A stretch of DNA of 64,000 nt from Acidobacteriota bacterium (GTDB lineage: Bacteria > Acidobacteriota > Terriglobia > Terriglobales > Acidobacteriaceae). Position 1 is the stretch's first letter, and the number at the start of each line of letters is the position of its first letter. The stretch lies in contig QIAN01000268.1 of the NCBI GenBank assembly GCA_003225005.1, forward strand, positions 1 to 64,000, written 5' to 3'. Positions 27,046 through 36,450 of this stretch are shown here, piece after piece. The notes under the pieces are model-generated. The model had not been told where the DNA came from. It worked only from the letters and a program-made list of their open reading frames with translations, and searched no databases. Made by a program: the position numbers and the translations under genes.

Positions 27046-28446
27046 ATGCCTCCTTCCGCCATTCCTGAACCGGGTGTTCGCCCGTCAGATTTCCGCTTTC
27101 ACTGCATTGACTGTAGTCATTGGAGTGACAGCGCATCTCCCGATTACCGCTGTCCACGCTGCGGCGATTTGCTCGAAATCTCTTATCCGGAATGGAACGA
27201 GAGCGGCATGAGCTCACGGGCTTCAGGCGTCAGTGCCAATGATCTGAAATCCACCTGGAAGCAACGGCGTCTTTCCTCCGCTCCCGCGGATCTCAGCGGC
27301 GTCTGGCGCTTCCGCGAACTTCTTCCCGCACTCAACGACGGGCATGTCGTCACGCTGCGCGAAGGGAACACTCCGCTCTACGAGATGCCGCAGTGCGCCC
27401 GCATCGCCGGAGTGCCACACCTCTCCGCAAAGCATCAAGGCATGAATCCGACGGGATCTTTCAAAGACGCTGGCATGACGGTGGCTGCGTCTTTCGCCCA
27501 CCATGCGGGATATCGATGGATCGCTTGCGCCTCCACCGGTAACACCTCGGCGTCCATGGCCGCTTACGCGGCTCGCGGCGGCATGCGCAGCCTTGTCCTG
27601 GTCCCGGAAGGCAAAATTTCGTGGAGCAAGCTCTCCCAGGCGCTCGATTACGGCGCCGTTACTTGTCAGTTGCGGACTGATTTCGATGGCTGCCTGCGCC
27701 TGCTGCAAGAACTCGTGCTGCGCGCGCCGGTCCACCAGCTGAATTCAATCAATCCATTCCGCATCGAAGGGCAGAAGACCCTCGCAATCGAACTGATGGA
27801 GCAAATGGACTGGCAGCTTCCCGACCACATCATTGTCCCCGGCGGAAATCTAGGAAACAGCTCTGCCATCGGCAAGGCTTTGCTCGAAATGCGTGACCTC
27901 GGCCTGATTTCGCGGCTGCCCAAACTGTCTGTCATTCAGGCTGAAGGAGCGAATGCGCTGGTTCGCACACTGCGCGAAGCCGGCGGCAAGCGGCTGATCG
28001 GCGTGAACGCCGAAACCCGAGCCACTGCCATCCGCATCGGCAACCCGGCCTCGTGGAAGAAAGCGGTGCGTGTTCTCGAAGCCACGGGCGGCGCCTGCGA
28101 GCAAGTGAGCGAAGTCGAAATGGCCCAAGCCAAAGCAGAAATCGGCGCCGAAGGCATCGGATGCGAGCCTGCCTCTGCCGTCACCTTGGCAGGCCTGAAA
28201 AAACTGGTCAAACAAGGATTTGTGAAGGCCGGCGAAAGTGTGGTTTTGATTTTGACCGGGAACCTGCTAAAGGATCCGGACTTCACAATCGAATTCCATC
28301 GCGGCGATTTATTCGCGGGCACCCCGCACGAGAGTACGATGACTGCGTTATCGACGTTACGCCGTCCGCCAATTGTTCTCGACGCCACGCTGGATGAGGT
28401 TCTGCGAACCTTGGAGCAAGCGGACAAGACTGCTCCGAGCGGTTAG
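27046..28446 (+). CDS. thrC: Threonine synthase
   Basis: 466 residues. It converts O-phosphohomoserine to threonine with PLP. An N-terminal zinc ribbon (C20, C23, C36, C39) precedes the catalytic domain, as in the long threonine synthases. The PLP lysine is K140 in NPTGSFKDAG, ASTGNTSASMAAYAA gives the phosphate loop region and VPGGNLGN the second glycine-rich loop. It is followed by thrB after 3 bases, so the last two steps of threonine synthesis are co-transcribed. Confidence 0.96.
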   Translation: MPPSAIPEPGVRPSDFRFHCIDCSHWSDSASPDYRCPRCGDLLEISYPEWNESGMSSRASGVSANDLKSTWKQRRLSSAPADLSGVWRFRELLPALNDGHVVTLREGNTPLYEMPQCARIAGVPHLSAKHQGMNPTGSFKDAGMTVAASFAHHAGYRWIACASTGNTSASMAAYAARGGMRSLVLVPEGKISWSKLSQALDYGAVTCQLRTDFDGCLRLLQELVLRAPVHQLNSINPFRIEGQKTLAIELMEQMDWQLPDHIIVPGGNLGNSSAIGKALLEMRDLGLISRLPKLSVIQAEGANALVRTLREAGGKRLIGVNAETRATAIRIGNPASWKKAVRVLEATGGACEQVSEVEMAQAKAEIGAEGIGCEPASAVTLAGLKKLVKQGFVKAGESVVLILTGNLLKDPDFTIEFHRGDLFAGTPHESTMTALSTLRRPPIVLDATLDEVLRTLEQADKTAPSG

Positions 28447-28449
28447 CGT

Positions 28450-29418
28450 ATGCCCAGAAAGAAAGTTTCCAAAAAAAATACCGCGAGATCGAATCGCCCA
28501 TTCGAATTGCGGTTGCCTGCGACGTCAGCCAACCTGGGTCCTGCATTCGACGCCGCGGCCATTGCCCTCGATCTTTACCTCAAGCTTGCCGCGCGTCCCG
28601 CAGCTCATTTCTCGATCGCCGCCAGCGGCCGCGACCGCGAAGTCTGCGAAAACCTCCAAGATCATCTCATCCTCAACACTTACCGCGAAGTACTTTCCGC
28701 CCAGGGACGCGAAGTAACTCCTTGGGCTCTGCGCATGCAAAACGAAATCCCGATCGGCAAAGGATGTGGCTCCTCGGCAGCCGCCCGCCTGGCCGGCATT
28801 GCCCTCGCTAATCATTTCGGCCGTCTTCGCTGGAACGACGCGCAGATCATCAGCGAAGCTGCCCGCCGCGAGCACCATCCCGATAACGCCTCCGCATGCT
28901 GGATGGGCGGACTTACCATCGCGCGGATGTCGGGGGAAGGTGAAGTTCAGGCAGTCTGCATTCAGCCAAAAGGGAAGTGGCCGCTGCTTCTCGTTCTTCC
29001 GGCGCAGGCCCAATCAACTGAGTTGGCCCGTAGCGTTCTGCCTGCTCATTATTCGAGAGCGGACGCGGTCGTCAACGTGCAGAATTGCATGTTGTTACTT
29101 GCCGCCTTTGCCCAAGGACGTCATGACCTGCTGTCAGTGGCTCTCGAAGACCGCATCCACCAGCCCTACCGCAGCCGGCTGTGTCCCTTATTGCCTGCGC
29201 TGCAGCCATTGACCGGTAAAGAAGGAGTCCTCGGGGTTGCCCTTAGCGGCGCGGGTCCGTCGGTACTCATCTTTCTCGATCCTCGGGCTTCTGTCCAAAA
29301 GGCCCGCAAATCGGTCGAGTCGCACCTCGCGCGCCATGGACTATCCGCCGAAGTGCGTCCCACGTCCATGGCGCTGCGCGGAGCTCGCAGCCCGGCCAAT
29401 CCATCCGCCCGCCGTTAG
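28450..29418 (+). CDS. thrB: Homoserine kinase
   Basis: 322 residues, GHMP kinase family; phosphorylates homoserine to give the ThrC substrate. Motifs: RLPATSANLGPAFDAAAIAL near the N-terminus, the ATP loop IPIGKGCGSSAAARLAG, and the C-terminal GVALSGAGPSVLIF. A short basic tail precedes the domain (MPRKKVSKKNTARSNR). It follows thrC at 3 bases and is the last gene of the plus-strand run. Confidence 0.95.
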   Translation: MPRKKVSKKNTARSNRPFELRLPATSANLGPAFDAAAIALDLYLKLAARPAAHFSIAASGRDREVCENLQDHLILNTYREVLSAQGREVTPWALRMQNEIPIGKGCGSSAAARLAGIALANHFGRLRWNDAQIISEAARREHHPDNASACWMGGLTIARMSGEGEVQAVCIQPKGKWPLLLVLPAQAQSTELARSVLPAHYSRADAVVNVQNCMLLLAAFAQGRHDLLSVALEDRIHQPYRSRLCPLLPALQPLTGKEGVLGVALSGAGPSVLIFLDPRASVQKARKSVESHLARHGLSAEVRPTSMALRGARSPANPSARR

Positions 29419-29811
29419 GCTGCGCCTCACCCATTCTGCGATCCGAGTCTCATCTTCGGCACTAACAAACCCTACCCACCGCGGAAGATACGAGATACAC
29501 TTAATTTTCCCCGAAACATACTCGGTCGTCCGGTGTTTCTTACGATGGATGGCGTTGCTTAGAGGCGGGGCCGTATTGCGGAGTGAGTGAAAATGACGAC
29601 AAGACGTCACGTCCAGCCGCGTGCGAGTTCCGGGCCCCAAAATCAACAAGCCCGGAATGACATGCGGAGATTTCTGCTGGCTGTTCGCTCTTATCCCGAC
29701 CGCATCGCACAGGAACCCAGAATTACCTTCGCACAGCACTTTACCAGCTTGTTTGCCATCGCGAAGCCGATCCCTCGCCGTCGTGGCCAACCTTGACGCC
29801 GAACCCCGCCA
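29419..29811. other. Intergenic, no gene seen
   Basis: 393 bases between convergent thrB and the DinB gene. Short frames on both strands lack family features or ribosome binding sites. An inverted repeat, TTCCGGGC (29628-29635) and GCCCGGAA (29650-29657), is the only structure noted. Confidence 0.5.
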
Positions 29812-30381
29812 CTACCGACTAGCCGGGGGCACGATGCCATTCATGCGCAGGTACACCACCATCTGACCGTAATGATCATAACCGTGGGCGGGGACGCTGG
29901 TCGCGAGCCCAAGCCGGCTGACCGATCCTTCTCCGAACGGGCTTCTGACCGTCCCCACTACATTCTTCTCATTGATCGTTGCTACTGCCTTGTGGACATA
30001 GACGAAGGAATCTTTCAAATATTTCAAAATGTCTGCCTTGGTAGTAAGCGATGCCGGCCCTGATTCGTCGCCGACGTCCACCGGAACTTTTTCGCTCAGA
30101 ATTGCCGCCCCAAAAATGTAGTTCACCGCCGCTACGTGCTTTACCTGCTGGGCAAACGTGCGCACACCTTTGAACTCCCCATTAGTGGGAGCGAACGAAT
30201 ACTTATCTTCAGGCATAGCGTCCGCCGCGGCCACAAACTCATTTTCAATGTTGGACGTCAGATGGTCCAGGACCATCGTGACGGTCCGGTGCTCCTCGGC
30301 AGGTTTCGGATTCTGCGCCGCGGCAATGGTGACTAGAGCGATAAAACCGAATGCAGCGCACTGAACGCTTTTCATATTCAT
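29812..30381 (-). CDS. DinB-family protein with signal peptide
   Basis: 189 residues. Signal peptide (MKSVQCAAFGFIALVTIAAAQ), then a DinB/YfiT-like four-helix bundle: NIENEFVAAADAMPEDKYSF, QQVKHVAAVNYIFG (first His) and SVPAHGYDHYGQMVVYLR (His pair), which together give the typical metal triad. Cytosolic relatives are thiol-dependent transferases; export of this one is unusual in the wider family but seen in Acidobacteria. GAGG lies 6 bases before the start. Confidence 0.88.
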   Translation of the reverse strand: MNMKSVQCAAFGFIALVTIAAAQNPKPAEEHRTVTMVLDHLTSNIENEFVAAADAMPEDKYSFAPTNGEFKGVRTFAQQVKHVAAVNYIFGAAILSEKVPVDVGDESGPASLTTKADILKYLKDSFVYVHKAVATINEKNVVGTVRSPFGEGSVSRLGLATSVPAHGYDHYGQMVVYLRMNGIVPPASR

Positions 30382-30469
30382 AAGAGCCTCACTTTATATC
30401 TCTCCTCAGCGAACTCCGCGGCCGTCCTCAGCGAGCTCTGCGATCAGCCCTTTGATCTCCTCTGCAAAC

Positions 30470-31741
30470 TTAATCACGCACCACGGCAGGAGACATTTTC
30501 AATTCGTCCGCTGTTAACCGGTGCCGCTGAATGCTGGTCAATCCCACCAATAGTGCCAGCGCCGCCCAGCTAAGAGCGGAAGGTACACCCCACCGCGCGG
30601 CCAGCCATCCCCAGACGCCGCTGCCCAGAGCCATGCCTCCCTGCAGCACCAGCAGATACATCGACAACGCCCGCGCCCGCATCCAGGACGGACACATCGT
30701 CTGCGCCACAATATTGAAACAAGCGAGAATTCCGATCCACGCCAGCCCCGCCGTGAACAAGACCAGACAGAGCCACTCAAAAGGATGGACCCATCCCGCG
30801 GCGAAGGTCATGCCCGCAAACAGCACCGTCGCTCCTATCACCAAGCCATCGACCGAATAACGAAGCCTGAAGCGCGGCAAAATAGCCGCTCCGGCCAGCG
30901 CGCCCAGACCGAAGCAGGTTAACAGGAAACCATAACCTCGCGCGCCATAGGGCTGGCAAATCACCGGCAATAGCGCGAGCAACGAAGTCGCGCCTAAGCT
31001 GAACGCGCCCGTACGAATCAAGACCGATTTAACCTGTGGTGCGGTGTTCACATAGCGAAAGCCCTCGAGAATCGCATCACGCACACTGCGAGTACGCAGC
31101 GGCTCGTGTGGCGCCCTCCGCCATCGATATAGAAAAAAGATCACGCCGAAGAACGAGGCCGCGTTCAGCAGGAAAGACCATCCAGCCCCGGCGGCAGCAA
31201 CGACCATTCCGCCAAGCGCCGGTCCCATGGCGCGGGCTACGTTAAAGCCCGCCGAATTCAGCGCCACCGCAGAGGCATGCCGTTGCGGCGAGACAATTTC
31301 CGGAGTGATCGCCTGCCATGCGGGATCATTCATCACCGCGCCGACGCCCAGCAGAAATGTGAAGACAAGCAGCGTCCAGGGAGTCACCGCATTCATCAGC
31401 GCCAGTACCCCCAGCGTGGCTGAAGCAGCCACCATCCAGCTCTGCGTAAACAGCAACAGGCGTCGCCGGTCTCTCATATCGGCCAATGCTCCTGCCGGCA
31501 GCACCACGAGAAAAACAGGAATCGCACCCGCGGCCTGCACCAGACTCACCATCAGCGGAGAAGCGCTGAGTTGCGTCATCAGCCAGCCCGCGCCCACGTT
31601 TTGCATCCAAGTGCCGGTGTATGAGATCACAGCGGCGATCCACAACGACCGGAAGAGCGGCTCTTCGAGAGGAGCCCAGGCGGCATCCGCTCGCCGGATA
31701 GCAACTCCTTCGCCCGCCGGAAATGTAACGTGGTTCGCCAT
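30470..31741 (-). CDS. MFS exporter (EntS/MFS_3-like)
   Basis: 423 residues with about 12 membrane helices. N-terminal signature FRSLWIAAVISYTGTWMQNVGAGWLM is typical of the enterobactin-exporter-like MFS group, and the loop 2-3 motif reads GALADMRDRRRLLL. These are proton-driven exporters; the substrate is unknown. Ends in a short cytosolic tail. It is adjacent to the APC permease on the same strand (35 bases), possibly co-transcribed. Confidence 0.92.
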   Translation of the reverse strand: MANHVTFPAGEGVAIRRADAAWAPLEEPLFRSLWIAAVISYTGTWMQNVGAGWLMTQLSASPLMVSLVQAAGAIPVFLVVLPAGALADMRDRRRLLLFTQSWMVAASATLGVLALMNAVTPWTLLVFTFLLGVGAVMNDPAWQAITPEIVSPQRHASAVALNSAGFNVARAMGPALGGMVVAAAGAGWSFLLNAASFFGVIFFLYRWRRAPHEPLRTRSVRDAILEGFRYVNTAPQVKSVLIRTGAFSLGATSLLALLPVICQPYGARGYGFLLTCFGLGALAGAAILPRFRLRYSVDGLVIGATVLFAGMTFAAGWVHPFEWLCLVLFTAGLAWIGILACFNIVAQTMCPSWMRARALSMYLLVLQGGMALGSGVWGWLAARWGVPSALSWAALALLVGLTSIQRHRLTADELKMSPAVVRD

Positions 31742-31776
31742 TGTCAGCCGCGTCCCTTCATTCGCCTAATCACGCT

Positions 31777-33258
31777 TCACGCGCCCTCCGCCACGACGGA
31801 GCCCGCCGCATTGAAAGGCCATTCTTTTCCCCGCCATGCCCGCACCATATATATCGTCAGGCCCGCTAATAAAATCACCGCCGCGTAGCGTACTTCCTTC
31901 ATCGCATTCTGCCGATTGATTAGAATGAAAATGAATCCGGCAGCAGCGGCCAGTGCCGGCAACGGGTAGAGCCACATGCGGAAGGGACGAGGCATCTCCG
32001 GCCGCCGAATTCTCAGGACGATCACTCCGATCGCCTGCACCAGAAATTGCAGAAGAATGCGGATCACAACCAAAGCCGCAATCGCATCTTTCAGTCGCAG
32101 AAAACAAAACGCCGCCGCTACCCCACCTAATGCCAGCAGTGAGACATAGGGGAACCGATACTCAGGATGCACCTGGGCAAACGCCCGGAAATAATTTCCA
32201 TCCCGCGCCGCGGCGTAGGGTACCCGCGAATATCCCAGCATCAGAGAGAACACCGAGGCAAAGGCTGTCCACATTACTAATGCTGTCACTGTCCGAGCCG
32301 CCGCAGTCCCATAGATCCTTTGCATAAACAGCGAGACAACATACAACCCATTATTGTTCTGTCCCACCTGCACCATCTCGCGCCATGGCACCACCGCCAG
32401 AATGCAGATGTTCATCATCATGTATAGACCGGCGACGAAAAGAATAGAAAGCAGTAAAGCCCGGGGAATATTCCGTCCCGGATCTTTTATTTCGTCTCCC
32501 AGAAAGCAAACGTTGTAGTAACCCCAGTAATCGTAGGCCGCAATCAGCATTGCCCCGCCCAGGCCGGTGAGAAATCCGCGAGACATTGTAAACGCGCCCG
32601 GAGGAAAATCGAACGCCCGGGCGGCATTGAAATGCGTGAGCCCGGCAAAGATAATCCAGCCGATCGTCCCCATCACACCCAGCCAGAGTAACTTTGACAT
32701 GCGCCCAATTGCCGTGATCCGCCGGTAGAGCAGCAATACTGTCAGCATGCAGATCGCCACCGCCAAACCGGTCGCTGGACTCACCACCCAACTCATCTGC
32801 AAACTACCTGCCCACGGAATGTGCAGCGCGGCATCATGCGCCGAGTACACCGTCTCCAGCCCAGGCCAATAGTAAGCCGCGTATCCCGCCAGCCCGATGC
32901 AGCCGGTAGCAATCGAAAGCGGCGCGCTGAATGAAAGCTGCCAGATAAAGAGAAACGAAATCAGCTTTCCCCACTTTTGGCGCCCGTAAATTTCCCTCAG
33001 ATAGCGATAAGACCCGCCCGAGCCTGGCATGGCCGCGCCCAGTTCCGCCCATACCAACCCGTCGCACGCGGCAAACAGGGCGCCTAACAGCCATCCCACT
33101 ATTGCCTGCGGACCGCCCATCGCGCTCACGATCAGCGGCATGGTGATGAACGGGCCCACGCCGATCATATCGATCATGTTGAGCGCAGTCGCGGTGCCTA
33201 AGCCCATCCCGCGGATAAGGCTGGGGGAACCGGATGCGGATTCGACGGAGGATTCCAT
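31777..33258 (-). CDS. APC-family amino-acid permease
   Basis: 493 residues, about 12-13 membrane helices. The first helix region (GLGTATALNMIDMIGVGPFITMPL) carries the broken-helix glycine motif of the APC fold, and MPGSGGSYRYLREIYG the second signature. It likely imports or exchanges amino acids at the inner membrane by proton symport; the specificity is not readable. Next to an MFS exporter downstream and a PIG-L deacetylase upstream, all on the minus strand. Confidence 0.93.
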   Translation of the reverse strand: MESSVESASGSPSLIRGMGLGTATALNMIDMIGVGPFITMPLIVSAMGGPQAIVGWLLGALFAACDGLVWAELGAAMPGSGGSYRYLREIYGRQKWGKLISFLFIWQLSFSAPLSIATGCIGLAGYAAYYWPGLETVYSAHDAALHIPWAGSLQMSWVVSPATGLAVAICMLTVLLLYRRITAIGRMSKLLWLGVMGTIGWIIFAGLTHFNAARAFDFPPGAFTMSRGFLTGLGGAMLIAAYDYWGYYNVCFLGDEIKDPGRNIPRALLLSILFVAGLYMMMNICILAVVPWREMVQVGQNNNGLYVVSLFMQRIYGTAAARTVTALVMWTAFASVFSLMLGYSRVPYAAARDGNYFRAFAQVHPEYRFPYVSLLALGGVAAAFCFLRLKDAIAALVVIRILLQFLVQAIGVIVLRIRRPEMPRPFRMWLYPLPALAAAAGFIFILINRQNAMKEVRYAAVILLAGLTIYMVRAWRGKEWPFNAAGSVVAEGA

Positions 33259-33330
33259 TTAGGAATAGCAGCCACGAATTTCAATAGGTGGGCACGGAAA
33301 CACTCTGACCACCACTTGCGACAAGCAGGC

Positions 33331-36300
33331 CTATGGCCTGTCATGTCCGGCGCTCAACAAATTCACATACAACCGCACCGCCCCCGGAACGCCCGCCGGT
33401 AGCTGCCGGAAGAACGCATACCCGGTATAAATGTAAGTCCCCTTGCCGTACTGCGCCCGCAACAGTCCGCCTTTCTGCGCGTTGTCGCCAGGATCGTGGC
33501 TCGCAAGCAGCGGCTTGAAGTGTTCATCCCATTGCTCCATGAAATACAGGCCGCGCTCTTGCACCCAGCCCTCGAAGTCGCGTGCCGTAATTGTGTTGGG
33601 ATAATGAAAAACATTGTCGTCCGGCGCCAACACATCCACTGGAGCTTCTTCCACGGAAACTCTTGCCCGGTTCAACTGTGCTGGATACGGAGTGAAATGC
33701 CCGCCGTTGAAATCTCCAACCCCGGTGTTGTACTGCACCACGAGTGTTCCACCCGCCGAAACGAATTCGAGCAGTTTCTTGTTGTTGGCCGCGACTTCTT
33801 TCTGTGTGTCATAAGCGCGAATGCCCAACACAATCGTCGCGTACCGGTTTAGGTCTTCGCCGGACAGCTTCTCCGGCGGAATTAGCGTCACATCCATGCC
33901 AACCTGCTTCAGCACGGTCGGAATGTCATCGCCCGCGCCCATGATGTAACCGACCTCCAAATCATGTGGCACGGAAACATTCACAATGCTCACCCGCTGC
34001 ACCGCTGGCTGGTAATAATAGAAGCTGCCCAGGTCATCACGCGTCACGAGAGTGTAGCCTTCGGTATACCGCTCGCCCCCAGACTCCAGCACCGCGCGAA
34101 TATTCGCGCGGCCCTCCTCGAGGCCAGCGGGAAAGACCTTGAATTCGAAATCCTGTTTGTCCCCGCGTCTCGGCAAATTGACCTGCAACTGGGCCGGTTC
34201 GGCCCGCCAACCTGCCGGCAGCTCCAAGCGCAGCGTCCCCGGCGGTGCGCCGGTCAGATTGCAACTCAAACCGACCTTGACTGCCGTTGCCGTCCCGCTC
34301 CCCACGGGGATTACCTGCGTCCCCGGTTCCAGCGCAACCGAGAATGCCGGCGCGAATGCCAGGGTTCGCTCTCGCTGCTTTCCTTGCTCATTCAGAAAAT
34401 GTACTGTCACATCTGCGTTGATGTTCGCCTCAATCTCCGACTGGGAGTCCTTGCCCTTTCGAAATTTCCGGTAAAGGTCAGGGACGGGCGCATGAATCCC
34501 TTTTCGCCCCGCAATTTCGTATTCCGCATGCACGTGCATCAGAGGCGGCGGGAAGGGAAGAGTCAAATACTTCTCGTCATCGATAGTATTAACTGCTTCT
34601 CGGTCGGGATCATCGCGATGCCAGTACGGTCGAGTGAAGGCAGCATTTTGTGGGACCTCAACTCCAAAGTTGGAGTAGTAATCCTCTCCTGGGCCGATAG
34701 TGATTGATTCTGCGTGCTCGCGCTTGAGCCAGCCTTCCGAGGGGTCGAGACTCACATTCCGAACCGACAACCAGTATTTCGATCCATTGTGCAGCTTCGC
34801 GACAATCTCGAATCGTTGCCCAGGAGAAACTACCGTAAGCGCTTCCTTCTCTTCGGGAAGCGGAGGCGCAGGACCCTTGGGTGAAGCCACGGTCGCTTGC
34901 AGTGTCACATTCATCGCCAGATTCACCGCAGTCTCTGCTTCATGCCGTTTCTGCCTCAAAATCTCCAGTAAGGCACTCCTCTCAGGGGTATTCACATCGC
35001 GGTTTTGCAGCTTTCCCAGCAGAATGTCCAAAGTCTGCGTCGCACCAAGAAGTGCCGAGACGGCTCCGCTTCCATCCCCACCGCTATGCGCCAAAGCCTG
35101 TCTCATCTCCTCGTCGAGGGCTTTCAGTCCTTCCTGTAGCCAAGGGACATCGCCTTCCGTTTCACCCACGCGCGCCGCTAATCCCGGCAGGGGAGTGTCG
35201 ATTCCATCGAAAAAATCCCTCTCATGCCCATCCTTATCGAACACGGGCGGTGAAACTGAATCGACCAACTTGTAGAAAGTGAACCGGTCGCCCGGCTCCA
35301 CACTCCAAACCCCCGCGCCTTGTGAAAGCTGGTGCCGCAAGCCCTGCATCGCGAACTGCACATAGGACATTCCCAGTACCTCGCTGGGCTCCCCCGTATT
35401 CAGCTTTACAGTCCAATTTCCCCCGGGACAAGTGCTCGCCCCGAAGCCACACACGTTCCCCACGTAAAGTTTTTTAGCTTGCCACGGAAGTAGCCCTTGG
35501 GCAATTTGCTCGGGAAACCGCTTCGGGTCGGCCGCTGCGCGAAAAGCTTCCTTGGTCAAGATCGCGGATGCTTGATGATGTCCATGACCGTCGCGCTCCG
35601 TGCCGGAAAACCTTGCGACCAGCACATCCGGTCGAAAGATGCGAACCACGCGCACTATGTCGCCCAGCGCAACATCGTGCCCTCCCCACTTCTGAAAAGT
35701 CTCTTCCGGACTCTTTGAGAATCCAAAGTCGGCGACGCGGGAGAATCGCTCCTCAACGCCGTAGTATTGATCCGACGCCAGCAGTTCCAGCGCCCGCAAA
35801 ACACCGAGCACATCCGATAAGTTGCTGCCGATTTTGTTTTGCCCACCCTCACCGCGGTTCAGGGTCAGCAAAACCACGCTGGCACCCCGACCGCGCGACT
35901 CCAGCGTCAACATGCCGCCATCTTCATCGTCGGGATGCGCCACTACCTGCATCACCCGTGCAGTTGTGCGCAACCGCAAAAGCATCTGACGCAGCCCGGC
36001 AGTTCCCTGATCCTGCGGAAGTTCTCCGGCGACCGGCTGATACGGAGTCCCGAAGGAGCTCGCAAGAGCCGACACTGCATTTGAATTCTCAATCCCCCCC
36101 GAGGAACGACTTGAGGAAACACTGGCTGATGGCGGAGTCTTAGGCGACGCTGCGTTCTCCTGCGCGGGCGCAGGTAGGAGCAGCGTAAGCATCAGTCCAA
36201 AATGGACCGTGGATTGAAAAAAGTAACGAATGAATGGAGCGAGCGGTGTGGTCCGTGTCGCAAAGATGGCAGGTCGCGGATGATTCACTCTACAAGGATG

Positions 36301-36348
36301 GCGCTTTTCCCTGCTCCGACGCAAATTCTTTCCAGTCTCGAGTCTCAC
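33331..36348 (-). CDS. Large exported PIG-L/LmbE-family deacetylase
   Basis: Up to 1005 residues. GTG 36348 opens the frame and GTG 36288 is equally possible; neither has a clear ribosome binding site. A hydrophobic segment (FGLMLTLLLPAPAQ) suggests export. The catalytic domain spans about residues 110-330, with the zinc motifs VAHPDDEDGG and GHGHHQAS. The long remainder has beta-sandwich stretches (LPEEKEALTVVSPGQRFEIVAKL; PGTLRLELPAGWRAEP, a NEW3-like fold) and a C-terminal glutamine-amidotransferase-like segment (GIRAYDTQKEVAANNKKLLEFVSAGGTLVVQYN). PIG-L enzymes remove N-acetyl groups from GlcNAc-type substrates. The domain stack suggests glycan processing outside the cytosol (inference). 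Confidence 0.88.
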   Translation of the reverse strand: MRLETGKNLRRSREKRHPCRVNHPRPAIFATRTTPLAPFIRYFFQSTVHFGLMLTLLLPAPAQENAASPKTPPSASVSSSRSSGGIENSNAVSALASSFGTPYQPVAGELPQDQGTAGLRQMLLRLRTTARVMQVVAHPDDEDGGMLTLESRGRGASVVLLTLNRGEGGQNKIGSNLSDVLGVLRALELLASDQYYGVEERFSRVADFGFSKSPEETFQKWGGHDVALGDIVRVVRIFRPDVLVARFSGTERDGHGHHQASAILTKEAFRAAADPKRFPEQIAQGLLPWQAKKLYVGNVCGFGASTCPGGNWTVKLNTGEPSEVLGMSYVQFAMQGLRHQLSQGAGVWSVEPGDRFTFYKLVDSVSPPVFDKDGHERDFFDGIDTPLPGLAARVGETEGDVPWLQEGLKALDEEMRQALAHSGGDGSGAVSALLGATQTLDILLGKLQNRDVNTPERSALLEILRQKRHEAETAVNLAMNVTLQATVASPKGPAPPLPEEKEALTVVSPGQRFEIVAKLHNGSKYWLSVRNVSLDPSEGWLKREHAESITIGPGEDYYSNFGVEVPQNAAFTRPYWHRDDPDREAVNTIDDEKYLTLPFPPPLMHVHAEYEIAGRKGIHAPVPDLYRKFRKGKDSQSEIEANINADVTVHFLNEQGKQRERTLAFAPAFSVALEPGTQVIPVGSGTATAVKVGLSCNLTGAPPGTLRLELPAGWRAEPAQLQVNLPRRGDKQDFEFKVFPAGLEEGRANIRAVLESGGERYTEGYTLVTRDDLGSFYYYQPAVQRVSIVNVSVPHDLEVGYIMGAGDDIPTVLKQVGMDVTLIPPEKLSGEDLNRYATIVLGIRAYDTQKEVAANNKKLLEFVSAGGTLVVQYNTGVGDFNGGHFTPYPAQLNRARVSVEEAPVDVLAPDDNVFHYPNTITARDFEGWVQERGLYFMEQWDEHFKPLLASHDPGDNAQKGGLLRAQYGKGTYIYTGYAFFRQLPAGVPGAVRLYVNLLSAGHDRP

Positions 36349-36450
36349 CCACTAGACGTCCGCCGGATATGAATGTTACTTCCTTAATACCAAGACTCAG
36401 AGCTGATCCGAGATACCGGAGCCCGAAAATCGATGGCCGGAGTCCCCAAC

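Noticed and set aside
29587..29796. 69-residue open frame after thrB
   Set aside because: It has no family match, no clear ribosome binding site and biased composition; treated as intergenic.
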